DNA of 6,148 nt, taken from assembly GCA_964575975.1 (NCBI GenBank), contig CAZNTU010000295.1:1-6148 (forward strand), written 5' to 3'. Below are positions 6,114 to 6,148 of the stretch, piece by piece (within the stretch, counting starts at the first letter, position 1; every line of letters begins with the position of its first letter). The DNA comes from G963674505 sp964575975 (lineage in GTDB: Bacteria > Desulfobacterota > Desulfobacteria > Desulfobacterales > SKZT01). The position numbers and the translations under genes were made by a program. A model generated the notes under the pieces. It saw nothing but the letters and a program-made list of their open reading frames with translations, did not search any database and had not been told where the DNA came from.

Positions 6114-6148
6114 TAGTGCGGGACTTTTGAGCGCGAGTGTGAAATAAT

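Noticed and set aside
6138..6142. TGTGA, a CRP-like half-site
   Set aside because: It is a single pentamer at the window edge with no visible second half, and the regulator here lacks CRP's specificity glutamate.

Overview
The window holds five full-length genes in two convergent blocks, with a short structured junction between them. All five read through as intact frames and intergenic space is small. The organism is not identifiable from the sequence alone. The mix of proteins would fit a free-living anaerobe of the Desulfobacterota (former Deltaproteobacteria) type: a Cache-domain sensor kinase with an elongated dimerisation domain, an NtrC-type sigma-54 activator, an iron-sulfur flavoprotein and a cysteine-bearing Crp/Fnr regulator. 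This placement is inference with low to moderate confidence.

Left block, plus strand. Positions 1-54 are a tandem array of 7- and 8-bp units that runs off the left edge. After about 117 bp of leader come an XPB/SSL2-like superfamily 2 helicase starting at a TTG (172-1554), a membrane-bound sensor histidine kinase with an extracytoplasmic Cache domain (1558-3078), and a response regulator with receiver, sigma-54 AAA+ and Fis-type DNA-binding domains (3083-4537). The spacings are 3 and 4 nt, so the three are probably co-transcribed. The kinase and regulator form an obvious cognate pair: an outside ligand is sensed, phosphate passes from H265 to D72, and sigma-54 promoters elsewhere are activated. 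Nothing in the window identifies the ligand or the target promoters. Why a DNA helicase leads this operon is unclear.

Junction. The regulator ends in a strong Shine-Dalgarno sequence and a TAATG overlap that opens an 18-codon reading frame. This frame lies inside an RNA-structure-prone segment (4549-4592), where a hairpin loop is perfectly complementary to an upstream 7-mer. The segment is also the only terminator candidate for either convergent block.

Right block, minus strand. A Crp/Fnr-family regulator (6080-5361) precedes, by 62 nt and with no visible terminator, a flavodoxin-fold protein with a compact cysteine motif (5298-4597). Both carry cysteines placed as if to bind Fe-S clusters, so a redox-responsive regulator-effector pair is a reasonable reading. 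The regulator lacks the cAMP-binding arginine and the usual recognition-helix glutamate, so its signal and operator probably differ from those of CRP and FNR.

I see no RNA genes, CRISPR array, insertion sequence or phage module. I do not see a clearly new multi-gene system. The points most worth following are the structured junction with its micro-ORF, the cysteine layout of the Crp/Fnr protein, and the helicase/two-component operon.
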